Origin: an uncultured Bacteroidales bacterium
Lineage (GTDB): Bacteria; Bacteroidota; Bacteroidia; Bacteroidales; Bacteroidaceae
Length of the DNA stretch: 64,000 bases
Assembly (NCBI GenBank): GCA_902776455.1
Contig: CACYQI010000002.1
Location: 1 to 64,000, forward strand
Reading direction: 5' to 3'
The notes under the pieces: generated by a model
Seen by the model: only the letters and a program-made list of their open reading frames with translations
Databases searched by the model: none
Told to the model about the DNA's origin: nothing
Translations under genes and position numbers: made by a program
Shown here: piece by piece, positions 52,277 through 60,663 of the stretch
Numbering within the stretch: the stretch's first letter is position 1
Layout: the number at the start of each line of letters is the position of its first letter

Positions 52277-53509
52277 TTAGTATTCAAACTCTCCAAACTC
52301 GCTCTTGATGAGGAGGCTCTTCTTGCCTTCTTCGATGCGGCCGACGACCTGTGCGTCGATGTTGAAGCCCTTGGAGATGCTGATGACCTTCTCGGCATCT
52401 TCGGGAGCGACATACACTTCGAGGCGATGGCCCATGTTGAACACTTTGTACATCTCTGCCCAGTCGGTTCCGCTCTGCTCTTGGATGATCTTGAAGAGCG
52501 GCGGAACGGGGAACATGTTGTCCTTGATGACGCGGCAGTTCTCGCCCACGAAGTGGAGCACCTTCGTTTGTGCTCCGCCCGTGCAATGCACCATTCCGTG
52601 TATCTTCGGACGCATCTCGTCGAGCATCCTCCTGACGACCGGCGCGTAGGTTCGTGTGGGGGAGAGGACGAGTTTGCCAACAGACCATTGACCATTGACC
52701 ATTGACCATTGACCATTATCGGCGGTCGAGTCTTCGGGCGTAGCCAAATGGTCAATGGTCAATGGTAAATGGTCAATGAGTTTATACTTCCCGCTATACA
52801 CCAGCTCCTCGGGGACGGCGTGGTCGTAGCTCTCGGGATACTTCTCGGTGAGGTACTTGGCGAAGACGTCGTGGCGGGCGCTGGTGAGTCCGTTGCTGCC
52901 CATGCCGCCGTTGTACTCCTTTTCGTAAGTGGCTTGCCCTGAGGAGGAAAGGCCCACTATGACGTCGCCCGGACGGATGTTGGCGTTGTCGATGACGTCG
53001 CTCCGCCGCATGCGACAGGTCACGGTGCTGTCCACGATGATGGTCCTGACGAGGTCTCCCACGTCGGCCGTCTCGCCGCCTGTGCCGTAGATGCCTATTC
53101 CCATGTCGCGAAGTTCCTGCATCAACTCGTCTGTGCCGTTGATGATGGCCGAAATGACTTCGCCAGGGATGAGCATCTTATTGCGGCCTATCGTGGAGGA
53201 AACCAGGATGTTATCCACGGCGCCCACGCAGAGCAGGTCGTCGGTGTTCATGATGAGTGCGTCCTGAGCGATGCCTTTCCAGACACTCAGGTCGCCGGTC
53301 TCCTTCCAATACATATAGGCGAGGCTCGACTTCGTGCCTGCCCCGTCGGCGTGCATGATGTTGCAATACTCTGGGTCGCCGCCCAGAATGTCGGGGATTA
53401 TCTTGCAGAAAGCCTGCGGAAAGATGCCCTTGTCGATGTTCTTGATGGCGTTGTGGACGTCCTCTTTGGCAGCGCTCACGCCGCGCATCATATAGCGTTG
53501 ATTGCTCAT
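52277..53509 (-). CDS. purM: PurM-like phosphoribosylformylglycinamidine cyclo-ligase with repeat-derived insert
   Basis: PurM closes the imidazole ring in purine synthesis (AIR synthase). The 410-aa protein begins 'MSNQRYMMRGVSAAKEDVHN' and shows 'DPEYCNIMHADGAGTKSSLA', 'NTDDLLCVGAVDN', 'GIYGTGGETADVGDLVRTI', 'VGLSSSGQATYE' and 'GKLVLSPTRTYAPVV', in line with the Bacteroidetes form. Between 'YKLIDH' and 'VGKLVLSP' about 29 residues, with 'NGQWSMVNGQWS', are encoded by an imperfect hairpin of CCATTGACCATTGACC and GGTCAATGGTCAATGG (52682-52779). The frame is kept. It is the first gene of the long minus-strand run, with a -7 box at 53539-53546. Confidence 0.9.
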   Translation of the reverse strand: MSNQRYMMRGVSAAKEDVHNAIKNIDKGIFPQAFCKIIPDILGGDPEYCNIMHADGAGTKSSLAYMYWKETGDLSVWKGIAQDALIMNTDDLLCVGAVDNILVSSTIGRNKMLIPGEVISAIINGTDELMQELRDMGIGIYGTGGETADVGDLVRTIIVDSTVTCRMRRSDVIDNANIRPGDVIVGLSSSGQATYEKEYNGGMGSNGLTSARHDVFAKYLTEKYPESYDHAVPEELVYSGKYKLIDHLPLTIDHLATPEDSTADNGQWSMVNGQWSVGKLVLSPTRTYAPVVRRMLDEMRPKIHGMVHCTGGAQTKVLHFVGENCRVIKDNMFPVPPLFKIIQEQSGTDWAEMYKVFNMGHRLEVYVAPEDAEKVISISKGFNIDAQVVGRIEEGKKSLLIKSEFGEFEY

Positions 53510-53538
53510 GGCAGTACTTCAGTTTTCCAATTCGTTTG

Positions 53539-53546
53539 CAAAGATA
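53539..53546 (-). promoter_or_regulatory. -7 box for the purM-led operon
   Basis: The minus strand reads TATCTTTG followed by C, 30 bases before the purM start. It is the only clear box seen ahead of the 12-kb minus-strand gene run. Confidence 0.6.
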
Positions 53547-54235
53547 CGAAGAAAAATTGGAAAAAGAAAGAATATATATGTTAAAATATGCCAAGACTAT
53601 TGCAAAGCAATAGGTAATGGGTATGGAAAGGGAACCGAAAGCCGCTGGGGGTCGGGTTGCTCGGCTGCCTGTAAATGTAAAGGATTTTCTGATTTCGACG
53701 CGTTCTAACGCGTTTTCTTTGCCTCAGATGAACTCAGGGACGTCCGAAGCCTAAAATCGCGAAGTTTTTCTTACTGCTTGGGTATGAGGTGGTTGCAAAG
53801 CTGTGTTTGTTGAAGCACCAGTGAAAAAGGACACTAAAAGCGTGCTTTTCGACCAAAAACAGCCTGTTTTTTCGGTAGTCCCTTCGTGGAGAATTTTGAA
53901 AATACTCCACGTTGTTTCGGCCTACACTCCACGTTGCATCCGCCAAGATACCCTGTAGGACAGTCCGACAAGGCGTGCTGAAGGCCGTTTTGCCCCAAGA
54001 AGGAACAAAAATGTTGTCAAGATATTTCCGAATGTGTAATGGTGGTTTTGGCCTGCTTCAGCCCGCCTTCGGGCATAAAAGGGAATGTTATGGAAATAGA
54101 AAACAACGGATTGGACGGATTAAACGGATTGGACGGATTAAACGGATTGTTTCATTGGCAGTTTGCCCTTGTGCTTCCATCCGTTCAATCCGTGTAATCC
54201 GTTGTTATTGAGCAGGAACGTCCCTGCCGCTCGGT
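53547..54235. repeat. gene-free interval with palindromic repeats
   Basis: No gene is supported. Around 53890-53945 there are three degenerate 22-bp palindrome units (CTCCACGTTG type). At 54101-54208 is a CGGATT-rich inverted repeat like that at 40765-40852, beginning AACAACGGATTGGACGG and ending AATCCGTGTAATCCGTTGTT, directly after the stop codon of the minus-strand outer-membrane gene, so it may act as that gene's terminator. Confidence 0.6.
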
Positions 54236-54760
54236 TCAGAATGTGTAGGCGACAGTAGCGAAGTGGCACTTCGAAGTACCGTTTGACTCGTACTCCAGCG
54301 TATAGCCCAGCGACCACTTTTGGTTGTATTGTAGGCCGATGCCCCACGTCAAGCCGAAGGCACTCTCAGCTTGTGTGTCCGACCCGAAGCTCCAGAGTCC
54401 CAGCGTATAACCCATAGCCAGATTGGTGTAGCCACGCAGTTTGTCCTTGGCGAAAGAGGGGCTGAAGGCACGTGCGCCCGTCTTGAATCCCAGGAAGTCG
54501 AGGTCTCCGGGGCTGTCGAAAGGTGCGTTCCACTCAAACTGGAACACGTCCCAGGCCAGCGACACATAGTCGCAGCTGTAGAGTTCCCTCGTCTGATAGC
54601 CCAGGCCGATGCCGAAAGCCGCTTTGCTAAAGCCTCCTTTTCCCGTCACTCCGCCGATGTTGAAGTTGCCAACGAAGTGGCCGTCCTTGAAAATCTGCGC
54701 GTTGGCGCCCATGGCGAAAAGCATCGCAAGGGCAACAGAAAATAGTCTGATTGTCTTCAT
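54236..54760 (-). CDS. small outer-membrane beta-barrel protein
   Basis: The 174-aa protein has a signal peptide 'LFSVALAMLFAMGANAQ' and then alternating strands ('HFVGNFNIGGVTGKGG', 'AAFGIGLGYQTRELYS', 'GLTWGIGLQYNQKWSLGYTL') ending in an aromatic residue (VAYTF), as expected for an eight-stranded barrel. It stands alone with its own -7 box at 54804-54811. No function can be assigned. Confidence 0.75.
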   Translation of the reverse strand: MKTIRLFSVALAMLFAMGANAQIFKDGHFVGNFNIGGVTGKGGFSKAAFGIGLGYQTRELYSCDYVSLAWDVFQFEWNAPFDSPGDLDFLGFKTGARAFSPSFAKDKLRGYTNLAMGYTLGLWSFGSDTQAESAFGLTWGIGLQYNQKWSLGYTLEYESNGTSKCHFATVAYTF

Positions 54761-54803
54761 AAGTATATGATTTAAGTTAGAAAATAAGTTTGCTAATCTT
54801 TGG

Positions 54804-54811
54804 CAAAGTTA
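54804..54811 (-). promoter_or_regulatory. -7 box for the small outer-membrane protein gene
   Basis: The minus strand reads TAACTTTG followed by C, 44 bases before the start codon at 54760. Confidence 0.6.
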
Positions 54812-54928
54812 CTTAAAAATCCCGTTGCCTGCAACATTTACCCCGTCAAAAAGTGTTCCAACGCAAAAAATCAACGCGGAATCAACTTTTACTGCCTGTT
54901 TCGCTTTGCAGGAAAGCAGGAAAATCGT

Positions 54929-55207
54929 AACTTTGCGGCTGGTAAACAATAAAATGATTTAAGTTTCGGGAGTTATAAGATGAAGTTAAAAAGGGAGTTA
55001 AGCCTGCTTCGCAGGCAGGAAGTTCTTGGATGCTCTAGCACCAAGGCGCGATTGAAGTCGCGGAAGAAGCACTGCGTGCTGGACGATAGTTTTGGATGCT
55101 GTCTGCCTATATGGTATTGTCCTTTTATAACTTCCACGAGCGCAGCGAGTTTACTTCCACTTTTACTTCCACTTTAACTTCAGAAACTTCAGTAAAATGA
55201 CAGCAGT
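54929..55207 (+). other. possible promoter and untranslated stretch with CTTGGATGCT hairpin
   Basis: TAACTTTG at about 54929-54936 faces rightward. Downstream CTTGGATGCTCTAGCACCAAG (hairpin around 55024-55044, shown here as its two arms CTTGG..GCT and AGC..CCAAG) resembles a block at 45722-45745. There is no convincing gene between 54940 and 55207. Confidence 0.35.
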
Positions 55208-55411
55208 ATGGGACTCGGAAGTTATTGGGTAAGAAAAGACGACCAGACGGGCGAGGCAAAGACCCTCAAGCCTTGGGAAGAATCGGTAAGCAACGGGGAT
55301 AAGTTCTTCCCCGACCCTCATGGTGCCTTCTGCTCCGCAGAGGAGGAGGAACAAACCCCTTCTGACGGCAAGACGCCTTCTGATTCCAGCGCCCCTTCTG
55401 ACTCCCTCTAA
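55208..55411 (+). CDS. doubtful 67-aa ORF
   Basis: The frame begins MGLGSYWVRKDDQTGEAKTL and ends in a Pro-Ser-Asp repeat (PSDGKTPSDSSAPSDSL) encoded by CCCCTTCTGA-type repeat sequence. It has no signal peptide, no clear ribosome site and no recognised family. A rightward -7 box lies about 270 bp upstream. It may be a real small acidic protein or a chance frame in repeat-rich DNA. Confidence 0.25.
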   Translation: MGLGSYWVRKDDQTGEAKTLKPWEESVSNGDKFFPDPHGAFCSAEEEEQTPSDGKTPSDSSAPSDSL

Positions 55412-55510
55412 GGGCGAAAACAGAAGGTAGGTGGACGAAAGGAAAGCCGACAGTCAACTTTCAACTGTCAGCTTTCCGCTTTCACCTTTCAATTTTCATT
55501 TTTCAATTTC

Positions 55511-56035
55511 TCAGCCTTCTTGCAGCTTCTTGTACAGGATGGTGACCTTCAGAGTCACGAGTAAGCTGGCTGTCACATCCAAGGTCAGATTCTCTTCGTT
55601 GACGTCCTTCACCTCAATCTGAAGGGTGCTCGAGTTCTCAGTACCTTTCAGAATCAGCTTGTTGCCCTCAACCGTGTAGTCCGTACCGTTGAGCTTCGAT
55701 TCCGTGAAGGTCAGCTTGTCGGTGCTTATGTCTGTGCTTGTCAGCTGCTTGATGAAGCTTCCTATCTGGTCGATGGTCTGCTTTGGCACCTTCGTCCCGT
55801 CGGCTGCCGTGGCTTCCTCGTACTCCCATGTGCCCACCAGCTTGCTTCTCAGCTCATCTTCTGCCGTAGGATCTTTCTGCTCTTCTGTCGTGTTTTCTTT
55901 CTCTTTTTCGTCAGGATTAACGACTACAGGATTGTTTTCGTCCTCATCCGGACCGCCGCCGCATGACGAGAAACCTAAAGTAATCAGTCCGAAGGTAAGG
56001 ACTGCAAGCATGTGGAGTAAGTACTTTCTGTTCAT
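55511..56035 (-). CDS. lipocalin-like lipoprotein
   Basis: The 174-aa protein has a lipoprotein signal 'AVLTFGLITLGFSSC' with the lipobox Cys near residue 25, then a 35-residue Glu/Asp/Lys-rich linker. A beta-barrel-like domain starts 'LRSKLVGTWEYEEATAADG', the opening typical of lipocalin-like Bacteroidales lipoproteins, and ends 'VTASLLVTLKVTILYKKLQ'. It is probably anchored in the envelope. Ligand unknown. Solo gene with a -7 box at 56117-56124. Confidence 0.72.
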   Translation of the reverse strand: MNRKYLLHMLAVLTFGLITLGFSSCGGGPDEDENNPVVVNPDEKEKENTTEEQKDPTAEDELRSKLVGTWEYEEATAADGTKVPKQTIDQIGSFIKQLTSTDISTDKLTFTESKLNGTDYTVEGNKLILKGTENSSTLQIEVKDVNEENLTLDVTASLLVTLKVTILYKKLQEG

Positions 56036-56116
56036 AGTGTGTGTGTTCTTTTATGTTTTTTCTTGTCTTTTTGCCATCCGAAGTGGCCGGAGCGGTTCTC
56101 TCTCCGCTTCTGCGTG

Positions 56117-56124
56117 CAAAGTTA
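56117..56124 (-). promoter_or_regulatory. -7 box for the lipocalin-like lipoprotein gene
   Basis: The minus strand reads TAACTTTG followed by C, about 82 bases before the start codon. Confidence 0.55.
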
Positions 56125-56272
56125 CGACAAATAAACATAACAGACAAGGTATTGGCCGAAAAAACATGCATTCTGTCGTTCATTATGCGGAAAAAGCAGG
56201 CTAAACTATATATATAATAGGTAAGAAAGCACTTTTTATCGTCGAAAAATGACGAATGTCGGGAAAAAGTGT

Positions 56273-56280
56273 TATCTTTG
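56273..56280 (+). promoter_or_regulatory. -7 box for miaB
   Basis: TATCTTTG followed by C lies 36 bases before the miaB start. The preceding TGTCGGGAAAAAGTG is the same as in the promoter at 36853-36884. Confidence 0.6.
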
Positions 56281-56315
56281 CAGCGAAAATGGGGAAAAGC
56301 ACCCCTTAGGCGAAC

Positions 56316-57698
56316 ATGAAGAAGCTGCTCATAGAGACATACGGATGCCAGATGAACGTGGCCGACAGCGAAGTGGTGGCCAGCGTGATGGGCATGGCCG
56401 GATACGAGGTGACAGAGAGTCAGGACGAGGCGGACGCCGTGTTCCTGAACACCTGCTCCGTGCGGGACAACGCCGAACAGAAGATACTTTCGCGCCTCGA
56501 CTACTACCACAGTTTGCAGAAGAAGCTGGGCCGTCGCATCATCGTCGGCGTGCTTGGCTGCATGGCAGAACGCGTCAGAGAGCAACTCATCGAGGCGCAT
56601 CATGCCGACCTCGTGGCAGGTCCCGACGCCTATCTCTCGCTGCCCGACCTCATCGCACAGGCCGAATGCGGACACAAGGCCATCAACGTAGAGCTGTCCA
56701 CCACGGAAACCTACCGCGACATCGTGCCTCAACGCATCTGCGGACCGCACATCTCGGGCTTCGTCAGCATCATGCGCGGCTGCAACAACTTCTGTCACTA
56801 TTGCATCGTGCCCTATACCCGAGGTCGCGAACGCAGCAGGGACGTCGAGAGCATCCTGCGCGAATGCCGCGACCTCCAACAGCGTGGCTACAAGGAAGTA
56901 ACGCTCCTCGGGCAGAATGTGAACAGCTGGACCCCCTCTGACTCCCCCCTAAAGGGGGAGAACTCAGGTGGTTTCCCTTGGCTATTGAGAGCCGTTGCAC
57001 GCGAGGTACCGCAGATGAGGGTGCGTTTCACTACGTCCCATCCCAAGGACATGAGCGACGAGACGCTTCGCGTCATCGCTGAAGAACCCAACATCTGCCA
57101 CCACATCCACCTGCCCGTGCAGAGCGGAAGCGACCGCATACTGAAGCTGATGAACCGCAAATACACGCGGGAATGGTACCTGGACCGCGTCAGAGCCATC
57201 CGCAGCATCATACCCGATTGCGCCATCACTACTGACATCTTCGTCGGCTATTGCAGCGAGACGGAGGAAGACCACCAGCAGAGCCTCTCGCTGATGCGTG
57301 AGGTGGGCTACGACAGCGCCTTCATGTTCAAGTACAGCGAAAGGCCGGGGACGTATGCCAGCAAGCATCTGCCCGACGACGTCCCCGAGGAAGTGAAGAT
57401 ACGCCGCCTGAATGAAATCATCGCCCTCCAGAACGAACTCTCCGCCGAAGCCAACAGAAAGTGCATCGGGCAGCAGTACGAGGTACTCATCGAAGGCGTA
57501 AGCAAGCGCAGTCGCGACGAGCTTTTCGGCCGTACAGGGCAGAACAAAGTGGTCATCGTGCCACGAGGCGACCTCCGTATCGGCCAGACCGTCCGCGTCG
57601 TCATTACTGAGAGCAGCAGCGCCACGCTGAAGGGAAAAGTCCTCTCCCCCTGCCTCTCCTCACCGACAGGGAACGAGGAAGCATCAACAAGTAAATAA
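56316..57698 (+). CDS. miaB: tRNA-2-methylthio-N6-dimethylallyladenosine synthase with repeat-derived insert
   Basis: MiaB is a radical-SAM enzyme that adds the methylthio group to A37 after MiaA. The 460-aa protein has the three N-terminal cluster cysteines ('YGCQMN' at 11, 'LNTCSVR' near 47, 'GCMAER' near 81), the radical-SAM motif 'CNNFCHYC' near 155-162 in 'IMRGCNNFCHYCIVPYTRGR', and a C-terminal TRAM domain. Residues about 206-217 ('TPSDSPLKGENS', after 'LGQNVNSW') are encoded by a CTCCCCCCTAAAGGGGGAG palindrome at 56931-56966, which keeps the frame. It leads the plus-strand run to folK. Confidence 0.94.
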   Translation: MKKLLIETYGCQMNVADSEVVASVMGMAGYEVTESQDEADAVFLNTCSVRDNAEQKILSRLDYYHSLQKKLGRRIIVGVLGCMAERVREQLIEAHHADLVAGPDAYLSLPDLIAQAECGHKAINVELSTTETYRDIVPQRICGPHISGFVSIMRGCNNFCHYCIVPYTRGRERSRDVESILRECRDLQQRGYKEVTLLGQNVNSWTPSDSPLKGENSGGFPWLLRAVAREVPQMRVRFTTSHPKDMSDETLRVIAEEPNICHHIHLPVQSGSDRILKLMNRKYTREWYLDRVRAIRSIIPDCAITTDIFVGYCSETEEDHQQSLSLMREVGYDSAFMFKYSERPGTYASKHLPDDVPEEVKIRRLNEIIALQNELSAEANRKCIGQQYEVLIEGVSKRSRDELFGRTGQNKVVIVPRGDLRIGQTVRVVITESSSATLKGKVLSPCLSSPTGNEEASTSK

Positions 57699-57707
57699 GA
57701 TTAAGGA

Positions 57708-58583
57708 ATGTCAAGCAAAAGGAGAAGGAAAAGCAAGATAACATGGGCAATGCAAGCCGTCACCAGCACCATTAGTGTCAGCCTGCTGCTCATCCTCTTA
57801 GGCACTATCGTGTTGCTCTCGCTCACAGCCCGTGTCGTGGCCGACAGCGTGAAGGAGAACCTGACGGTCACAGTCGTGCTCGACGACGACGCACAGACCA
57901 TCGAGGGCGAACAAGTGCAGGACACGTTGAAGGCTAAGGGCTACATCAGCAGCATCGAGTACATCAGCCGCGAACAGGCCTTGCAGGAGCAGGTGGAAAG
58001 CATGGGCATCGACCCCACCGACCTGCTCGGCGCCAATCCCTTCCCCATATCGATGGAGGTGAAAGTCAAGCCCGAATACGCTTCGAGCGACAGCCTTCAA
58101 TGGATAAGCCAAGAGCTTCGCAGCATGAAATATGTGGCCGACGTGGTCTATCAGGAAGACTTGGTGGAGAGCATCAACCGCAATCTCCACCGCGCCTCGC
58201 TCTTCCTGCTTGCCATCGCCCTCTTGCTCGTGGTCATCTCCCTAAGCCTCATCAACAACACAGTCCGTTTGAGCGTGTTCAACCATCGCTTCGTCTTGCA
58301 CACCATGAAGCTGGTGGGAGCCAAGTGGAGCTTCATTCGTCGGCCGTTCATGGCACGCGGCTTCTGGATAGGCTTAGTGTCGGCACTCATCGCGGATGCT
58401 GTCATCTTCTCCGGCATTTACTGGGCTGTGCGCCACGACAGCGGCGTGTTGCAGTACGTTACACAGGAGAACATGGTCATCACCGCCCTTTCGGTACTCG
58501 GCATAGGGCTTGTGCTGACCACTCTCTGCACCTACTTCTCCGTGACGCATTGCCTGAAGATGCGTGGCTCAGAGCTGTATTAA
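57708..58583 (+). CDS. ftsX: cell division protein FtsX
   Basis: FtsX is the membrane part of the FtsEX complex, which couples ATP hydrolysis to septal peptidoglycan hydrolase activation. The 291-aa protein has an N-terminal membrane helix (about 18-45), an extracellular domain with 'LTVTVVLDDDAQTIEG' and 'YISSIEYISREQALQEQ', and three C-terminal helices with the FtsX permease pattern ('LLVVISLSLINNTVRLSVF', 'MKLVGAKWSFIRRPFMARG'). No ftsE gene is adjacent, as is usual in Bacteroidetes. It follows miaB by 9 bases. Confidence 0.92.
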   Translation: MSSKRRRKSKITWAMQAVTSTISVSLLLILLGTIVLLSLTARVVADSVKENLTVTVVLDDDAQTIEGEQVQDTLKAKGYISSIEYISREQALQEQVESMGIDPTDLLGANPFPISMEVKVKPEYASSDSLQWISQELRSMKYVADVVYQEDLVESINRNLHRASLFLLAIALLLVVISLSLINNTVRLSVFNHRFVLHTMKLVGAKWSFIRRPFMARGFWIGLVSALIADAVIFSGIYWAVRHDSGVLQYVTQENMVITALSVLGIGLVLTTLCTYFSVTHCLKMRGSELY

Positions 58584-58712
58584 CCTCCCCCGCCTCCTCC
58601 TTGAGGAACGGGAAAAACCTTGCCTCCGGCCCCTCTCCGACGAGAAGGAAAAGAAATAGCCAAATAGTTAAATCGTAAATAAATAGTAAATAGTTAAATA
58701 GTAAATAAAAAC

Positions 58713-58937
58713 ATGGCATTTAGTAAAAAGAACTACATCCTGCTTGCCATAGGAATGGCAATCATCATCGTTGGCTTTGCGCTGATGTCGGGCGAAGGAA
58801 GCGCAGAAGGCGTCTTCAATCCCGACATCTTCAGTGCCCGTCGCATCAAAGTGGCACCGCTGGTGAGCCTCTTCGGCTTCTGTTTCATCATGTTCGCCAT
58901 TATGTACAGGCCCAAAACTAAGAAAGAAGTGAAGTAA
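58713..58937 (+). CDS. DUF3098 small membrane protein
   Basis: The 74-aa protein begins 'MAFSKKNYILLAIGMAIIIV' with 'GFALMSGEG' and 'FNPDIFSARRIKVAPLVSLF' following, the pattern of DUF3098 proteins, with two membrane helices. It lies between ftsX and uppP, a conserved Bacteroidetes order. Its role is unknown, but the neighbours suggest cell-envelope work. The upstream 130 bp contain AAATAGTAAATAGTTAAAT repeats. Confidence 0.85.
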   Translation: MAFSKKNYILLAIGMAIIIVGFALMSGEGSAEGVFNPDIFSARRIKVAPLVSLFGFCFIMFAIMYRPKTKKEVK

Positions 58938-58948
58938 GGAGGACGGAC

Positions 58949-59812
58949 ATGACAGTTATTCAGACAATCATCATTGCCATCGTGGAAGGCTTGACGGAGT
59001 TTCTCCCCGTGTCGTCCACAGGCCACATGATTATCACGCAGAACCTTCTCGGCGTGGAGAGCACACCTTTCGTCAAGGCCTTCACCATCATCATCCAGTT
59101 CGGAGCCATCCTTTCGGTAGTGTGTCTCTACTGGAACCGCTTCTTCCGCTTGAACAGGACGCCTGCTCCAGCGGGCAGCACGCCGCTCCAAGCCTTCCTC
59201 CACAAATGGGACTTCTACTGGAAGCTGCTTGTTGCCTTCGTGCCTGCCATAGTGATTGGCTTCATCGGCAAAATGTCGGGTCTCATCGACCGCTTCCTCG
59301 AAAACGTCGAAGTTGTTGCCTTGATGCTCGTCCTCGGCGGTGTGTTCATGCTCTTCTGCGACCGTCTCTTCAACAAAGGCAGCGAGCAGACGGAGCTGAC
59401 AGAGGCGCGTGCGTTCCGCATCGGCCTGTTCCAATGCATCGCCATGATACCGGGAGTGTCGCGCTCGATGGCAACCATCGTGGGCGGCATGGCACAGAAG
59501 CTCACCCGCCGCGCCGCTGCTGAGTTCTCGTTCTTCCTCGCCGTGCCCACCATGGCGGCAGCCACTGCCTTGGACTTTCTACAGCTCTTCTTCGGCAGTG
59601 AGGCAGATGCAAGCTGGGCCACACGCGACAATCTCCTCATGCTCGGGCTGGGATGCGTGGTGGCGTTCCTCGTGGCGTTGCTCGCCATGAAGTGGTTCGT
59701 CAGCTTCCTTGCCAAGTACGGTTTCAAGTCATTCGGTGTCTATCGCATCATCGTGGGCGTCGTCATCCTGGCTCTCCTATGGTCGGGACATTCACTTCAA
59801 ATGGTTGACTGA
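58949..59812 (+). CDS. uppP: undecaprenyl-diphosphate phosphatase
   Basis: UppP (BacA) recycles the undecaprenyl carrier used for peptidoglycan and other surface glycans. The 287-aa integral membrane protein shows both family signatures: 'EGLTEFLPVSSTGHMII' at residues 14-30 (catalytic Glu and Ser) and 'IGLFQCIAMIPGVSRSMATI' near 155-175 (catalytic Arg). About eight membrane segments are evident. Its stop codon shares one base with the truB start (TGATG). Confidence 0.94.
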   Translation: MTVIQTIIIAIVEGLTEFLPVSSTGHMIITQNLLGVESTPFVKAFTIIIQFGAILSVVCLYWNRFFRLNRTPAPAGSTPLQAFLHKWDFYWKLLVAFVPAIVIGFIGKMSGLIDRFLENVEVVALMLVLGGVFMLFCDRLFNKGSEQTELTEARAFRIGLFQCIAMIPGVSRSMATIVGGMAQKLTRRAAAEFSFFLAVPTMAAATALDFLQLFFGSEADASWATRDNLLMLGLGCVVAFLVALLAMKWFVSFLAKYGFKSFGVYRIIVGVVILALLWSGHSLQMVD

Positions 59813-60504
59813 TGGATTTCCTTGAGGGTGAAATACTTTGCTTCGACAAGCCATTGGGGTGGACAAGCTTCAATCTTGTGGCCAAGATACGCAGTCAGCT
59901 ATGCCATCGGCTTGGCGTGAAGAAGCTTAAGGTGGGCCATGCCGGCACGCTCGACCCGTTGGCGACGGGCGTGATGGTCATCTGTACGGGCAAAGCCACG
60001 AAGCGCATCGACGAACTCCAAGCGCACGTCAAGGAGTATGTGGCAACCCTTCAGCTCGGCGCGACGACCCCTTGCTTCGACCTCGAAAAGCCGATCGACC
60101 AGACCTATCCAACGGAGCACATCACCGAAGCGTTGCTGAAAGAGGCGCTCGGCAAGTTCATCGGACGCATAGAGCAGGTGCCGCCAGCCTTCTCGGCCTG
60201 CAAGATTGACGGAAAGCGAGCGTATGATCTGGCCCGGAAGGGTAGGGAAGTGGAGCTCAAGCCCAAGGTCTTGGTCATCGACGAAATAGAGCTTCAGGCC
60301 TTCAACCCCGAGAAGATGCAGGCCACCATTCGCGTCGTCTGCAGCAAAGGGACGTACATCCGTGCCCTGGCCCGCGACATCGGGCAGGCGCTCCAAAGCG
60401 GCGCCCACCTCATCAGCCTGCGGCGAACGCGCGTCGGCAACGTCAGGGTAGAGGACTGCATGAAGGTCGAGGACTTCCCCGGCTGGCTCCAGAACAATTC
60501 ATAA
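59812..60504 (+). CDS. truB: tRNA pseudouridine(55) synthase
   Basis: TruB makes pseudouridine 55 in the T-loop of tRNA. The 230-aa protein is a short TruB with 'CFDKPLGWTSFNLVAKIRS', the catalytic Asp in 'GHAGTLDPLATGVMV' (residue 48), 'PPAFSACKIDGKRAYDLAR' and 'CSKGTYIRALARDIG'. The C-terminal PUA domain is lacking, as in other Bacteroidetes. It overlaps uppP by one base and is followed by AAACGACCAA repeats ahead of queA. Confidence 0.94.
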   Translation: MDFLEGEILCFDKPLGWTSFNLVAKIRSQLCHRLGVKKLKVGHAGTLDPLATGVMVICTGKATKRIDELQAHVKEYVATLQLGATTPCFDLEKPIDQTYPTEHITEALLKEALGKFIGRIEQVPPAFSACKIDGKRAYDLARKGREVELKPKVLVIDEIELQAFNPEKMQATIRVVCSKGTYIRALARDIGQALQSGAHLISLRRTRVGNVRVEDCMKVEDFPGWLQNNS

Positions 60505-60548
60505 TTCGTAATTCATAATTCATAATTATTTCTTTGCCGCCCCAACAA

Positions 60549-60662
60549 TACTCCTCAAACGCCCCAACTATATTCCCTAAACGACCAAGCGCCCAATCTC
60601 CCAAACGACCAGATAATTCTCCAAACGACCAAACGACTAACCCCCTAAACGACCAAATACAA
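60549..60662. repeat. AAACGACCAA low-complexity repeat upstream of queA
   Basis: Six or more copies of AAACGACCA or variants run up to the queA start codon. The reverse complement (GTCGTTTGGTCG) fills the lpxD-lpxC boundary at 48085-48125. Confidence 0.65.
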
Positions 60663-60663
60663 C

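Noticed and set aside
52072..52755. 227-codon minus-strand frame overlapping the end of purM
   Set aside because: Only its last 66 codons (from ATG 52272) look like a protein; the rest is purM in another frame.
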